Below, piece after piece: positions 24,015 through 34,002 of a DNA stretch of 64,000 nt (its first letter is position 1; each line of letters begins with the position of its first letter). The notes under the pieces were generated by a model that did no database searches, was not told where the DNA came from, and worked only from the letters and a program-made list of their open reading frames with translations. A program made the position numbers and the translations under genes. This stretch comes from DASRWT01 sp963748485. GTDB taxonomy: Bacteria; Methylomirabilota; Methylomirabilia; Rokubacteriales; CSP1-6. The DNA is taken from positions 1 through 64,000 of the forward strand of contig CAVVJF010000013.1 in the NCBI GenBank assembly GCA_963748485.1. Direction: 5' to 3'.

Positions 24015-24519
24015 GACGGAGCGGGTCGCAGACGAGGGCGAGCAGGGCCCGCACCAGCCGTGCGGGCGCGACCGCCCCGCCCGCGCTCGACGCCTGCAGC
24101 AGGCACCCCTCGGCAGCGCCCAGGATGGCGGTGGCGACCGCGCCCGGGTCGAGACCGGCGCGGAACGCGCCCGCGCGCACGCCCTCGTCCAGGATTTCCT
24201 CGAGGGAGAGGCGGCACTGCTCGCGGAGCCAGGCCATGGTCAGGCGGAACTGCTTGTCCTCTCGCGCGCGGGCCCAGCCCCCCAGCAGGGCGTCCGAGAA
24301 GTGCGGGTCGCCTTCGGCATAGGCGCCGAACAAGACTTCGAGCGCCCCCTCCAGCTTGACGCGGGGCGGCTCGCTTCCGCGGGCCACACGCGCCAGCTCG
24401 CGCACGATGGGCAGCGCGCGCTCCTCCACCGCGGGCGGGCCGAGCGGTCGGCTGGGGGCGGCGGCACGTCGGACGGGGCGCGCGGCTCGCGAGGGCTTGG
24501 ACGGGCGCCGGCGGGCCAC
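24001..24519 (-). CDS. TetR-like C-terminal domain protein lacking the HTH
   Basis: About 172 residues. From residue 45 on, the sequence (VKLEGALEVLFGAYAEGDPHF, LREQCRLSLEEILDEGVRAG, ATAILGAAEGCLLQASS) follows the TetR ligand-binding domain, including the final helix that normally forms the dimer. The N-terminal 40 residues are Arg/Pro/Ala-rich and contain no HTH, and the preceding gene occupies the DNA where the HTH would be. GTG 24519 is the first plausible start after that gene. It is the last gene of the efflux operon and may be a ligand-sensing or dominant-negative partner, or a decayed regulator. Confidence 0.6.
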   Translation of the reverse strand: MARRRPSKPSRAARPVRRAAAPSRPLGPPAVEERALPIVRELARVARGSEPPRVKLEGALEVLFGAYAEGDPHFSDALLGGWARAREDKQFRLTMAWLREQCRLSLEEILDEGVRAGAFRAGLDPGAVATAILGAAEGCLLQASSAGGAVAPARLVRALLALVCDPLRLSGA

Positions 24520-24529
24520 GCCGAACCCC

Positions 24530-24916
24530 TCAGGGGCTTTGCCCGGCGATCTGATACGCCTCGACGCTGACCCGGAAGCGGCGCTCACGTCCGCCCGACG
24601 CCAGCCGGCACTCGAAGGGCGCCGTCCCGCGGCCGGGCACGACGCCGGAGACGTAGGCGCGGCCGCGGGACACCACCGCGCCCGCCTCGTCCAGCCCCTC
24701 GGCGAGCAGCGTCACCCGCTCGTACGCGTCGGAGGAGGAGTTGCGCACGTCGCCGAAGATGATGATGCGGCCCGCGCCCACGCGCTCGGTCTGGAAGGTC
24801 ACGCTGAGCGACGATCCGGACTGGGGGGTGTAGGTCTGGCTGGCCGCGGGGGGCGCCGGCATCGCCAGGAGCGCGGCAATGGCGGCGAGCGCGACGGCCG
24901 CGCGGCGAGCGGTCAT
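24530..24916 (-). CDS. Secreted protein with FxLYD-like domain
   Basis: 128 residues with a signal peptide (1-26, ending PAASQT). The mature part reads as a beta-sandwich of the FxLYD type: IIIFGDVRNSSSDAYERVTL, then ligation of an alternating strand pattern to VPGRGTAPFECRL and FRVSVEAYQI. Such domains are small extracytoplasmic modules of unclear function. The ATG overlaps the permease stop (ATGA), placing it firmly in the tripartite efflux operon. Confidence 0.7.
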   Translation of the reverse strand: MTARRAAVALAAIAALLAMPAPPAASQTYTPQSGSSLSVTFQTERVGAGRIIIFGDVRNSSSDAYERVTLLAEGLDEAGAVVSRGRAYVSGVVPGRGTAPFECRLASGGRERRFRVSVEAYQIAGQSP

Positions 24917-26141
24917 TCGTATCTCAGCGCCTCGATGGGATTGAGCCGCGCCGCCTTCTGGGCCGGGTAGAAGCCGAAGAAGATGCCCACCGCCGCCGCG
25001 AAGCCAAAGGCGAGGAGGATGGCCTGGGGATTGATGAGCGTGCGCCACTCCGCGAAGTAGGCGATGGCGTACGAGCTGGCGAGGCCAATGCCGATCCCGA
25101 TCATCCCACCCGTGAGCGAAAGGGTCACCGCCTCCACGAGGAACTGGGTCCGGATGTCGTTGCCACGCGCGCCCACCGCCATCCGAAGCCCGATCTCGCG
25201 GGTGCGCTCCGTCACCGACACCAGCATGATATTCATGATCCCGATCCCGCCTACGAGAAGCGACACGGAGGCGATGCAGGCGAGCAGCATGGTCAGCACG
25301 CGCGACGAGGCTTCCTCCGCCTGCAGCATCTCGGAGAGGTTGCGAATCCAGAAGTCATCCTCCTGGAAGCCCTGGAGCTTGTGGCGCTGGCGGAGGAGAT
25401 CACGGATCTCCCCCTCGACCACCTTCATGTTCTCCCCGTCGCGCACGCGCACCGAGATCGCGTTGACCGAGGTGGGCGACGGCTTGGTGGGCCCGAGCAC
25501 CCGCTTGTTCGCGGTCCAGATCGGGATGAACACCACGTCGTCCTGATCCTGTCCCCAGCTCGACTGCCCCTTCCGGTCGAGCACGCCGATGACGGTGAGG
25601 GGAACACCCGCCACCCGCACCACCGCGCCGACGGGGTCGCCGCCGCCGAAGACGTTCTCCGCTACCGTCTGGCCCAGGAGCACCACCTTGGCCGCCCCCT
25701 CCGCCTCGTCCTGGTTGAACCACCGGCCGCTCACCGCCGGCCACTGCCGGGTCTCCTCGTACTCGGGGGTGGTGCCCTGGATGGCGGTGGACCAGTTGGT
25801 GTTGCCCCAGATGACCTGGTCGCGGCCGCGCACGGACGGCGCGGTGGAGTGGACGGCCGGGATCTCGCGCGCGATGGCGGCGGCGTCCTCCTGGGAGATG
25901 CTGGGGCGGGTGCCGAATCCGAGCCGCACGCCCGTGCTCGCGACGCTGCCGGGCAGGATCAGGATGAGGTTGGAGCCGAGGCTGCGGATCTGCTCGGCCA
26001 CGCGCGCCTGCGCCCCCGCGCCCACCGACACCATCGCGATCACCGCGCCCACGCCGATGATGATCCCAAGCATGGTGAGGATGCTGCGCAGGGGATTGAC
26101 GCGGAGCGCGCGCAGGGCGACGCGGGCGCAGACGAGCAGGT

Positions 26142-26145
<4 letters not shown>
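24913..26145 (-). CDS. MacB-type ABC transporter permease
   Basis: 410-residue inner-membrane protein with the FtsX/MacB topology: helix 1 near residues 20-42 (SILTMLGIIIGVGAVIAMVS), a large periplasmic domain (about 50-280), and three C-terminal helices (SVSLLVGGIGIMNIMLVSV; GMIGIGIGLASSYAI; LLAFGFAAAVGIFFGFYPA). The tail KAARLNPIEALRYE is diagnostic. With the ATPase, adaptor and TolC it forms a tripartite mechanotransmission pump exporting periplasmic substrates such as macrolides, peptides or siderophores; the cargo here is unknown. GTG start overlapping the ATPase stop. Confidence 0.93.
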
Positions 26146-26903
<758 letters not shown>

Positions 26904-26913
26904 GGGCGGCCGC

Positions 26914-28590
26914 CTAGAGCCGCATGCGGGGGCTCTGCTGCGCCGGCGCCGGGGTCGCCGGCCGCGGCGCCGCGCTGCCCGGCGCGATGGTGCCGACCAG
27001 CACCTCCTCGCCCTCCTTCAGCTCGTCGCCGAGCAGCTCGGTGGAGGCCCCGTCGCTGATGCCCGTCCTCACGGCGACCGCACGCGGCTTGCCGTCGGAG
27101 CCGAGCACCCAGACCCGTCCGCTCTGGCCGCCCGCACCGCCCCGCGCGGCCTGGCCCTGCGGCAACTGGTCGAAGATCGCCTGCTGCTCGGGGGTGAGCA
27201 GCGCCCGGATCTTCACGCGCGACTCCTCCCGGATGCGCTGGCCGGCGGTGCGCCGCTGCTCCTGGGGGATGCGGTTGAGGCCCATGAACTGCGACCGCGC
27301 CTCGTCCAGGATGGGATCGAGCTTCTTCTGCTGCTCGTCGGTGAGCTTGAGCGCCTTCACCAGGCGTGCCTTGATCTCCTCCGGCGAGGGCGGGGCGGGG
27401 CGCTGGAACGGCGTCGTGCCGGGGCCGGTCGGGGGCGCGGCGGCGCCGGTCGCGGGCGCCTCCTCGCCGGGGGGCCGAAAGCGCAGGGCGGCGTTCGAGA
27501 CGCGGAGCACGTCCGGCTTCGTGGTTGTCACGATGCGCACGTTCGCGGTGAGCCCGGGCAGGAGCTTGAGATCCGGGTTGCTCACGGCGATGACCACGTT
27601 GTACGTCACCACGTTCTGGACCGTCCGCGAGGCCTTGCGGATCTGCACCACCTGGCCGTTGAACGTCTCGGTGGGGAAGGAGTCCACCGTGAAGGTGACG
27701 CGCTGGCCCACTTGGGTGCGGCCGATGTCCGCCTCGTCCACGTTGGTGTCGATCTGCATCTTGGTGAGGTCCTGCGCGATCGTGAACAGGGTAGGGGCCT
27801 GCAGGCTCGCCGCCACCGTCTGGCCGACATCCACGTTGCGCGAGATCACCACGCCGTCAACCGGCGCGCGGATGAACGTGTACTCGAGGTTGACCTGCGC
27901 CTGCTGGAGGGTGGCCCGCTTCTGGCGCACTGCCGCCTCCGCGCCCTTGACCTGGGCTTCGGTCACGCGGAACTGGGCCTCGGCGGCCTTGATGGCGGAT
28001 GCCAGGGCCACCTCCTGGGCCCGGCTGGACTCCAGCTGGGCGTCGGCCTGATCGTGCACGGCCTGCGCGGTGTCCAGGTCGCTGCGTGCGATCAGCTCCT
28101 GGCCGAAGAGGCCCTGCTTCCGGGTGAGGTCGCGGCGGGCGTCGAGCAGGGCGGCGTTTGCCTTGGCAGTCTGGGCGCGGGCCACCGCCAGGGCCGCGCG
28201 GGCATTGTCGACCTCGGCCCGCGCCCGCTCCACCTGGGCCCCTTGATTGAGCACGGCGGCCTCGGCGGCGTCCTGCTCGGCCTTGACCTGCGCCACGGTG
28301 GCCTCGAAGGTGGCAGGGTCGATCCGCGCGATGAGCTGCCCGCGCTTGACCTCGGAGTTGAAGTCGGCGAACAGCTCCTTGACCTGCCCCGAGACCTGCG
28401 AGCCCACCTGGACGGTGATGACGGCGTTGAGGTTGCCGGTGGTGGTGACGAAGGCGGTGATGTTGCCCCGCGACACCGGCGCGGTCCGGAATCGGGGCGC
28501 GTTTCCGGTGCTCTGGGAGTAGAGATAGGCCCCGGACAACCCGGCGGCCAGGATGATCACTACCAGGAGCCAGCGGAGGCGCCGCTTCAT
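26914..28590 (-). CDS. MacA/HlyD-type periplasmic adaptor with embedded Spy/CpxP-like LTxxQ domain
   Basis: 558 residues, longer than MacA (about 370-400). An N-terminal membrane anchor (5-25), the lipoyl/barrel halves (GNLNAVITVQVGSQVSGQVK; FIRAPVDGVVISRNVDVGQT), and a long alpha-hairpin (about 95-230) match the family. The membrane-proximal domain is interrupted after SNAALRF (about residue 365) by a Pro-rich linker and a helical block with two LTxxQ motifs, LTDEQQ (~414) and LTPEQQ (~465). The adaptor then resumes at GRVWVLGSDGKPRAVAV. LTxxQ pairs are the hallmark of Spy/CpxP periplasmic chaperones, suggesting a sensing or substrate-holding module inside the pump. Confidence 0.9.
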   Translation of the reverse strand: MKRRLRWLLVVIILAAGLSGAYLYSQSTGNAPRFRTAPVSRGNITAFVTTTGNLNAVITVQVGSQVSGQVKELFADFNSEVKRGQLIARIDPATFEATVAQVKAEQDAAEAAVLNQGAQVERARAEVDNARAALAVARAQTAKANAALLDARRDLTRKQGLFGQELIARSDLDTAQAVHDQADAQLESSRAQEVALASAIKAAEAQFRVTEAQVKGAEAAVRQKRATLQQAQVNLEYTFIRAPVDGVVISRNVDVGQTVAASLQAPTLFTIAQDLTKMQIDTNVDEADIGRTQVGQRVTFTVDSFPTETFNGQVVQIRKASRTVQNVVTYNVVIAVSNPDLKLLPGLTANVRIVTTTKPDVLRVSNAALRFRPPGEEAPATGAAAPPTGPGTTPFQRPAPPSPEEIKARLVKALKLTDEQQKKLDPILDEARSQFMGLNRIPQEQRRTAGQRIREESRVKIRALLTPEQQAIFDQLPQGQAARGGAGGQSGRVWVLGSDGKPRAVAVRTGISDGASTELLGDELKEGEEVLVGTIAPGSAAPRPATPAPAQQSPRMRL

Positions 28591-28651
28591 GCCTGTTCGA
28601 CGCTCCCCGACCTGCGCATGTTTACAGAATATGCTGTCGAGCGACGGGGCG

Positions 28652-30100
28652 CTAGCGGCGCGCCAGGGCGCGCTCGAGCCGGGCGATGGCGATCCGGTAG
28701 TCGGACAGCGCCTGCGCCTCGGTGGCCTGGGCCTGGGTCAGCGCGAGCTGGGCGTCGGTGAGCTCGATGATGGTACCGACGCCGGCGTCGAAGCGGCCCT
28801 GGCTGAGCCGGAAGTTCTCCTGGGCCGACTCCACCGCCTTCTGCGCGGCGCCGATCCGCTCCTCAGCCTCCACGACGTTGACATGGGCCTGCTCCACCTG
28901 CTGCCAGATCTGCAGCTCCGTGTCCCGCACGCCCGCCTGGGAGGCCTCCAGGAGCGACTTGGCCTCGCGGTAGCGAGCGATCTTGTTGCCGCCGTCGAAG
29001 ATATTCCAGCGCAGCTCGAGTCCGACCTGCCAGTCGCGGGTCTCCGTGGAGGTGACGCCGGGGGTCGTCGTGGTGAGGAGGCCCGAGCCGAGGGTGCCCC
29101 GGAAATCGTCCTGCACCTTTCCCGCGCCCACCGAGCCGACGCCGAAGAGCCCGGGGAAGAAATCGCGAAAGTTCTGTCTCACCGTCGCCTCGGCAGCGTC
29201 GGCCCGGAGCCGCGCTTGCTTGTACTCCGGCCGCTGCCGGAAGGCTTCCGAGACGAGCGTGTCGCGGTCGAACTTGATCGGCTCGTAGGCCAGGATGTCC
29301 TTGACGCGCGTGGGCGCGTTGATCGCGATGCCCATGGCCTGGTTGAGGCCGATGCGCGCCAGGCTCACGGCGTTCTGGGAGCGGATGAGGGCCACGCGCG
29401 CGTTGGCGACGTCGACCTCGGCGCGGGTGACGTCGAACTTCGGCCGCGTGCCCACGTCGAAGAAGCCCTTGGCGCTCTTGAGGTTGAGCTCGGCGCGGTC
29501 CACCGCCTGGGCGCTCACCACCACGAGCCGGCTCGAGAGGAGCTGCAGGAAGTAGCTCTCCTTGACCGCCAGCACGATGAGATCCTTTTGCAGCTCGACC
29601 TGCTCGCGAGCGGAATCCGAGTTGGCCTTGGCCGCGTCGGTGGCGGCCCAGCTCTTGCCGAAATCCCAGAGGAGCTGGGAGGCCGAGAGGCGACCGCTCG
29701 CGGGAGTTGGCGTCTCCGTGTTCCGGCTGGTGGCGGAGCCCGTCGAGTTGAAGACGCGCTGGTAGGACTCGGTGCGAATGGCCTGCCCGAGCAGGCTGAT
29801 CTGGGGCAGCATCGTCGAAAAGGCTTGGTCGATGCGCTGCTGGGCCGCCGCGTACTCGCCGAAGCGCTGCAGGATGGCGGGCGCATTGTCCAGGGCGATG
29901 CGCACCGCATCGCCCAGGGACAGCTCCCGGGTCGTCACTTCCTCGGGAGTCGGAAAGCCCCGGACGCCGGGAGGCGCGGCAAGGGGCTGCCGCGGGGCCA
30001 TCGGGTCGGCGGCCGTGGGCTGGGCGGCCGCCGGGCCGGGTAGCGTGAGCAGGGCAAGGGCGAGCGCCCCCAGGATGCTCCGGACACGGGTCGAGGTCAT
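28652..30100 (-). CDS. TolC family outer membrane efflux protein
   Basis: 482 residues with a signal peptide (1-26, ending PAAAQ). Two tandem TolC halves with long coiled-coil helices: LSLGDAVRIALDNAPAILQ at about 60, the KESYFLQLLSSRLVVVSAQAVDRAE hairpin, then the second half with WQVGLELRWNIFDGGNKIARY and AEERIGAAQKAVESAQENF, ending in the TDAQLALTQAQATEAQALSDY helix. It forms the outer-membrane channel of the adaptor-ATPase-permease system encoded just downstream (61-bp gap). A Shine-Dalgarno (AAGGAGAG) precedes the ATG. Confidence 0.94.
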   Translation of the reverse strand: MTSTRVRSILGALALALLTLPGPAAAQPTAADPMAPRQPLAAPPGVRGFPTPEEVTTRELSLGDAVRIALDNAPAILQRFGEYAAAQQRIDQAFSTMLPQISLLGQAIRTESYQRVFNSTGSATSRNTETPTPASGRLSASQLLWDFGKSWAATDAAKANSDSAREQVELQKDLIVLAVKESYFLQLLSSRLVVVSAQAVDRAELNLKSAKGFFDVGTRPKFDVTRAEVDVANARVALIRSQNAVSLARIGLNQAMGIAINAPTRVKDILAYEPIKFDRDTLVSEAFRQRPEYKQARLRADAAEATVRQNFRDFFPGLFGVGSVGAGKVQDDFRGTLGSGLLTTTTPGVTSTETRDWQVGLELRWNIFDGGNKIARYREAKSLLEASQAGVRDTELQIWQQVEQAHVNVVEAEERIGAAQKAVESAQENFRLSQGRFDAGVGTIIELTDAQLALTQAQATEAQALSDYRIAIARLERALARR

Positions 30101-30245
30101 GCGATCTCTCCTTGGCGGCGCAGCGCGAGCGCGGGTGCGGCGATTCGCGCACTTGCCATGAGGTTGCATTCTATCGGTTCTTCCGACGGGCGCAAAACAC
30201 TCTTATGCTTGGTGAAAATGGTTCGAGCCCCAACCGGCCGTGTGC

Positions 30246-30251
30246 TAGGCT
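30246..30251 (+). promoter_or_regulatory. Candidate -10 (TGCTAGGCT) upstream of the RNR gene
   Basis: An extended -10-like TGCTAGGCT lies 40 bp before the GTG; the leader then carries GAGGAG as Shine-Dalgarno. The 190-bp gap between the divergent tolC and RNR genes shows nothing else I can name: no NrdR box and no obvious cobalamin riboswitch core. Confidence 0.3.
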
Positions 30252-30290
30252 GGACGTGGTGCCGCCGGTAGTGGCGCCGAGGAGCCTCAT

Positions 30291-33200
30291 GTGAGCGACA
30301 ATGCCTCCCGAGTCGGGCCCCGTCCCGCCAAGTCCGGCCGGTGGACCGAGGCCGCGCTGCGCGTGCTCCGCGAGCGCTATCTGGCCCGGGAGGGCGGCGA
30401 GGTCGTCGAGACGCCAGAGGAGATGTGCTGGCGGGTGGCCCGGGCCATCGCCGCCGCCGAGGGGCGATTCGGCCGGAGCGCGGCCGCGCAGCGCGAGATC
30501 GCCACCGCGTTCTACGAGATGATGGTGGACGGCTACTTCCTGCCCAACTCGCCCACGCTCATGAACGCGGGCAAGGGCAATGCGCTCCAGTACTCGGCCT
30601 GCTACGTCCTCCCCGTGGGCGACTCGATGCCGGAGATCTTCGAGGCCATCAAGGCGGCCGCCATCATCCAGCAGTCCGGCGGCGGCACCGGCTTCGCCTT
30701 CTCGCGCTTGCGGCCCAAGAACGACATCGTGCGCTCGACCGGCGGGCGCGCGTCGGGCCCCGTGTCCTTCCTGCGCGTGTTCAACGCGGCGACGGAAGCT
30801 GTGCGCCAAGGAGGTACGCGACGCGGAGCTAACATGGGGGTGCTTCGCGTTGACCATCCCGACATTCTCGAATTCATCGAATCCAAGCTCGACGGCGGCG
30901 TGAGCAACTTCAACATTTCCGTCGGCGTCACCGACGCCTTCATGGATGCGCTGGCTGCGGGCGCCGAGTACGATCTTGTGAATCCGCGCGACGGGCAGAC
31001 GACGGGCCGCCTCGGCGCGCGCGACGTATTTCAGAGAATCACACGCGCGGCGTGGCGCACAGGCGATCCGGGGCTCGTGTTCCTCGACCGGATCAACTGG
31101 AGCCGCGCGAATCCCACGCCGGCGCTCGCGACCATCGAAGCGACGAACCCGTGCGTGACGGGTGATACCCTGGTTTACACGGGGCGAGGGCTTGTCCGTG
31201 TCGACGAGCTGGCTCGCGCGTCCGACGCCGTCGAGGTGGTTTTGGACTCGCGCTTCGGGGTGGGCCAGTGGGGTATCGCGTCACCCGTGTTCGAGTCGGG
31301 GGTCAAGCCCGTGTTCCGACTCACCACCGAGGAGGGGTACGGGCTCCGTCTCACCGCCGACCATCGCGTGATGACGGCGCGCGGCTGGCGGCAGGCGAAC
31401 GAGCTGGAGCCGGGCGAGCGCGTCCACCTCCTCAACCAGAAGGGCGGCTTCGGGGCGGCGGGCACTCTCGAGGAGGGGCGTGTGCTCGGCTGGCTCGTCG
31501 GCGACGGCTACTTCACGACAGAAGGCCGAACCGTGCTGAGCTTCTACGGGGACGAGAAGCGCGAGCTCGCGCCGCTGTTCGTGGATCACGTGAACGCCAT
31601 GCTCGGATCGAGAGCCGGCGACCAGTATCACGTCGGCTACACCGACATTCCCTCCCGCGATCAGATCACGGTGCGCTCGACCCGGCTCACCGCCATTCTC
31701 GCCGCTCGTTTCGGGCTCGATGGCGGCTCCAAGGTTGACGGCGTGCGGCCCGGAGTCCTCGCCGGTTCGGAGAATCTGCAGCGCGGATTCCTCCAGGGAC
31801 TGTTCACGGCCGATGGCCATGTAAGCGGAACCACGGAGAAGGGCGTTTCGGTGCGGCTCACGTCGATCTCGCGGCGCCTCCTCGCTGACGTCCAGCGCAT
31901 GCTCTTGAACTTCGGCATCGTCAGCCGCGTCTACGCGCACCGGCACAGCCGGCGCGAGACTCGGATGCCGGACGGCAAGGGCGGACAGCGCGACTATGCT
32001 TGCGAGCCGGACCACGATCTCGTGATCGGCCGGGACAACGTCGTTCGCTTCGCGCGCGAGATCGGCTTCCTGACCACACGCAAGGCACAGCGCCTCGCGG
32101 CGGCGACCGAAGCCTATTCGCGCGGCCCGTACCGGGAGGGCTTCGTTGCGCGCTTTAGGGCTCTCGTTCCGGATGGGGTCGAGCCGGTCTACGACCTGAA
32201 GGAGCCGTTCACCAACAGCTTCGTGGCCAACGGGTTCGTCGTCCACAACTGCGGCGAACAGCCGTTAGCGGCCAACGACGCGTGCAATCTCGGCTCCGTC
32301 AACGTCGCCCGCTTCGTGACGGAGGCGCCGGACGGCAGGGCCGCCGTCGCGTGGGACGAGCTCGAGCGGGTGGTGCGGCTGGCCGTGCGCTTCCTCGACG
32401 ACGTGATCGAGGTCAACCCGTACCCGCTGCCGCAGATCGCGGCGACGGTGAAGGCCAACCGGCGCGTCGGGCTGGGCGTGATGGGATGGGCGGACCTGCT
32501 CTTCCTCCTGGATATTCCTTACGACGGCGAGGAGGCGCTGGCGCTCGCCGAGCGGCTCATGGGCTTCATCCAGGACACCGCCCACGACCAGTCGGGCCGG
32601 CTCGCGGAGGAGCGCGGGCCCTTCCCGGCCTTCGCGCATTCGATCTACCGGGACGGCCGGCCCTTGCGGAACGCCACCGTGACCACCATCGCGCCCACCG
32701 GCACCATCTCGATGATCGCCGGGTGCTCCTCGGGGATCGAGCCCCTCTTCGCGCTCGCCTTCGAGCACCGCGTACACGGCCCCGACGGCGAGCGTGTGCT
32801 GCCGTTCGTGAGCGAGACGTTCGAGCGCTTGGCGCGGGCCCGCGGCTTCCACTCCGACGCCCTCATGGCCGAGGTGGTCCGCCGCGGCTCCCTGCGCGAC
32901 ATCCCCGGCGTGGACGAGGCGGCGCGGGCCGTGTTCAAGACCGCGCACGAGATCGACTTCCGCTGGCACGTGCTCCACCAGGCGGCCTTCCAGCGGCACA
33001 CCGACAACGGCGTGTCCAAGACGATCAATCTGCCCCACGACGCCACCGAGGAGGACGTCGCCCAGGCCTATCTGCTCGCGTGGGAGAAGGACTGTCTGGG
33101 GATCACCATCTTCCGGGACGGCAGCAAGGGCGCCCAGGTGCTGCATCTGGGCGTGGGGCAGGGGGAAGACGTCGCCGCCGGCCCTGCCGAGCGCGTGATC

Positions 33201-33677
33201 AAGCCGCGGCCCCACAGCCTGGCGGGCGCCACGTACCGGCGCGAGACGCCCATCGGCACCGCCTTCATCACCGTCAACGATACGCCCGCGGGCGATCCCT
33301 TCGAGGTGTTCGTCCAGGTGGGCAAGGCCGGCTCCGACACCATGGCGGTCGCGGAGGCGCTCGGCCGGCTCGTGTCGCTGATTCTCCGAATGCCCTCGCC
33401 GCTGTCGGTCCAGCGGCGGATGGACGAGGTGATGAGCCAGCTGTCCCGCATCGGCGGCGGCCAGCCCACCGGCTTCGGCGCCGCCCGGATCCTCTCGCTC
33501 CCCGATGCCCTCGCCCGCACCCTCGGCGAGCACGTGAGCGGGCGCGTCGCCGGCGCGGCGCCCGCGGCCGCGGAACGTAGGCAGATCGGCGACCTCTGCC
33601 GCGAGTGCGGCCAGGCCACCTTCATCTACGAGGAAGGCTGCAAGAAGTGCCTCTCGTGCGGCTTCAACGAGTGTTGA
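30291..33677 (+). CDS. nrdJ: Adenosylcobalamin-dependent (class II) ribonucleotide reductase, intein-containing
   Basis: Reduces ribonucleotides to deoxyribonucleotides through a B12-generated thiyl radical. The precursor is 1128 residues; after removal of a 366-residue intein the mature enzyme is 762. N-terminal RNR features are FLPNSPTLMNAG, LQYSACYVLPVGDSM and SGGGTGFAFSRLRP. The active-site block NP-CGEQPL is split by the intein, so the catalytic cysteine is the +1 splicing residue. Further blocks are MGWADLLFLLDIPYD, APTGTISMIAGCSSGIEPLF and the C-terminal redox-swivel cysteines (LCRECGQ, CKKCLSCGFNEC). No small subunit gene is adjacent, as expected for class II. GTG start. Confidence 0.95.
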   Translation: MSDNASRVGPRPAKSGRWTEAALRVLRERYLAREGGEVVETPEEMCWRVARAIAAAEGRFGRSAAAQREIATAFYEMMVDGYFLPNSPTLMNAGKGNALQYSACYVLPVGDSMPEIFEAIKAAAIIQQSGGGTGFAFSRLRPKNDIVRSTGGRASGPVSFLRVFNAATEAVRQGGTRRGANMGVLRVDHPDILEFIESKLDGGVSNFNISVGVTDAFMDALAAGAEYDLVNPRDGQTTGRLGARDVFQRITRAAWRTGDPGLVFLDRINWSRANPTPALATIEATNPCVTGDTLVYTGRGLVRVDELARASDAVEVVLDSRFGVGQWGIASPVFESGVKPVFRLTTEEGYGLRLTADHRVMTARGWRQANELEPGERVHLLNQKGGFGAAGTLEEGRVLGWLVGDGYFTTEGRTVLSFYGDEKRELAPLFVDHVNAMLGSRAGDQYHVGYTDIPSRDQITVRSTRLTAILAARFGLDGGSKVDGVRPGVLAGSENLQRGFLQGLFTADGHVSGTTEKGVSVRLTSISRRLLADVQRMLLNFGIVSRVYAHRHSRRETRMPDGKGGQRDYACEPDHDLVIGRDNVVRFAREIGFLTTRKAQRLAAATEAYSRGPYREGFVARFRALVPDGVEPVYDLKEPFTNSFVANGFVVHNCGEQPLAANDACNLGSVNVARFVTEAPDGRAAVAWDELERVVRLAVRFLDDVIEVNPYPLPQIAATVKANRRVGLGVMGWADLLFLLDIPYDGEEALALAERLMGFIQDTAHDQSGRLAEERGPFPAFAHSIYRDGRPLRNATVTTIAPTGTISMIAGCSSGIEPLFALAFEHRVHGPDGERVLPFVSETFERLARARGFHSDALMAEVVRRGSLRDIPGVDEAARAVFKTAHEIDFRWHVLHQAAFQRHTDNGVSKTINLPHDATEEDVAQAYLLAWEKDCLGITIFRDGSKGAQVLHLGVGQGEDVAAGPAERVIKPRPHSLAGATYRRETPIGTAFITVNDTPAGDPFEVFVQVGKAGSDTMAVAEALGRLVSLILRMPSPLSVQRRMDEVMSQLSRIGGGQPTGFGAARILSLPDALARTLGEHVSGRVAGAAPAAAERRQIGDLCRECGQATFIYEEGCKKCLSCGFNEC
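31152..32249 (+). mobile_element. Intein with LAGLIDADG homing endonuclease, inserted at the RNR catalytic cysteine
   Basis: 366-residue in-frame intervening protein, Cys1 to Asn366, between NP and CGEQPL of RNR. Splicing block A is CVTGDTLVYTGRG; block B has TADH (residues 68-71); block F is PVYDLKEPFTNSFVANGF followed by the terminal VVHN; the +1 residue is Cys (32250-32252). Two dodecapeptide endonuclease motifs are intact: VLGWLVGDGY (111-120) and FLQGLFTADG (213-222), both with the acidic metal ligand, so the homing enzyme is probably active or recently so. Base composition is slightly less GC-rich than the extein. Confidence 0.93.
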
Positions 33678-33681
33678 GCTA

Positions 33682-34002
33682 GTGGGCTTCTCCGGCGGAG
33701 ACTACGCGGAGGTGGCACGCTGGCTCGCGAACTTCGTGACCTCTCACGCCAAGCGGGAGCACCCGCGGATCGAGGTGTGGGTGGACACCGGGGGTGACCG
33801 CGAAGGACGGAGCTACGGCGTCCGGCTCCGCTTCGACGCGCGCGCCGTTCCCGCGCTGGACGAGCCACCTCTCGATCTCGCGTATCCCGAGGTGACGCGG
33901 AGCCGCGGCAGTCTCGCGTGGTGCGCCGATCTCGCCGGCCGCGTCCGGGCGCTCGCCCGCCGCCTGGCGGAAGCGGAACGGGGGGCGCGCCCATCCGCGT
34001 AG
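33682..34002 (+). CDS. Small protein of unknown function downstream of RNR
   Basis: 106 residues, soluble, acidic in the middle, with a basic C-terminal helix (AGRVRALARRLAEAERGARP). The N-terminal half may be amphipathic helix plus strand (GDYAEVARWLANFVTSHA, RIEVWVD, SYGVRLRFDARA). I do not recognise a family. It starts with GTG 4 bp after the RNR stop and overlaps the start of the following permease, so it is probably co-transcribed with RNR. Confidence 0.55.
   Translation: MGFSGGDYAEVARWLANFVTSHAKREHPRIEVWVDTGGDREGRSYGVRLRFDARAVPALDEPPLDLAYPEVTRSRGSLAWCADLAGRVRALARRLAEAERGARPSA

Noticed and set aside
30101..30290. Cobalamin riboswitch or NrdR box before the B12-dependent RNR
   Set aside because: I could not find a B12-box core or an NrdR-type palindrome; the gap is also too short for a full cobalamin riboswitch plus promoter.
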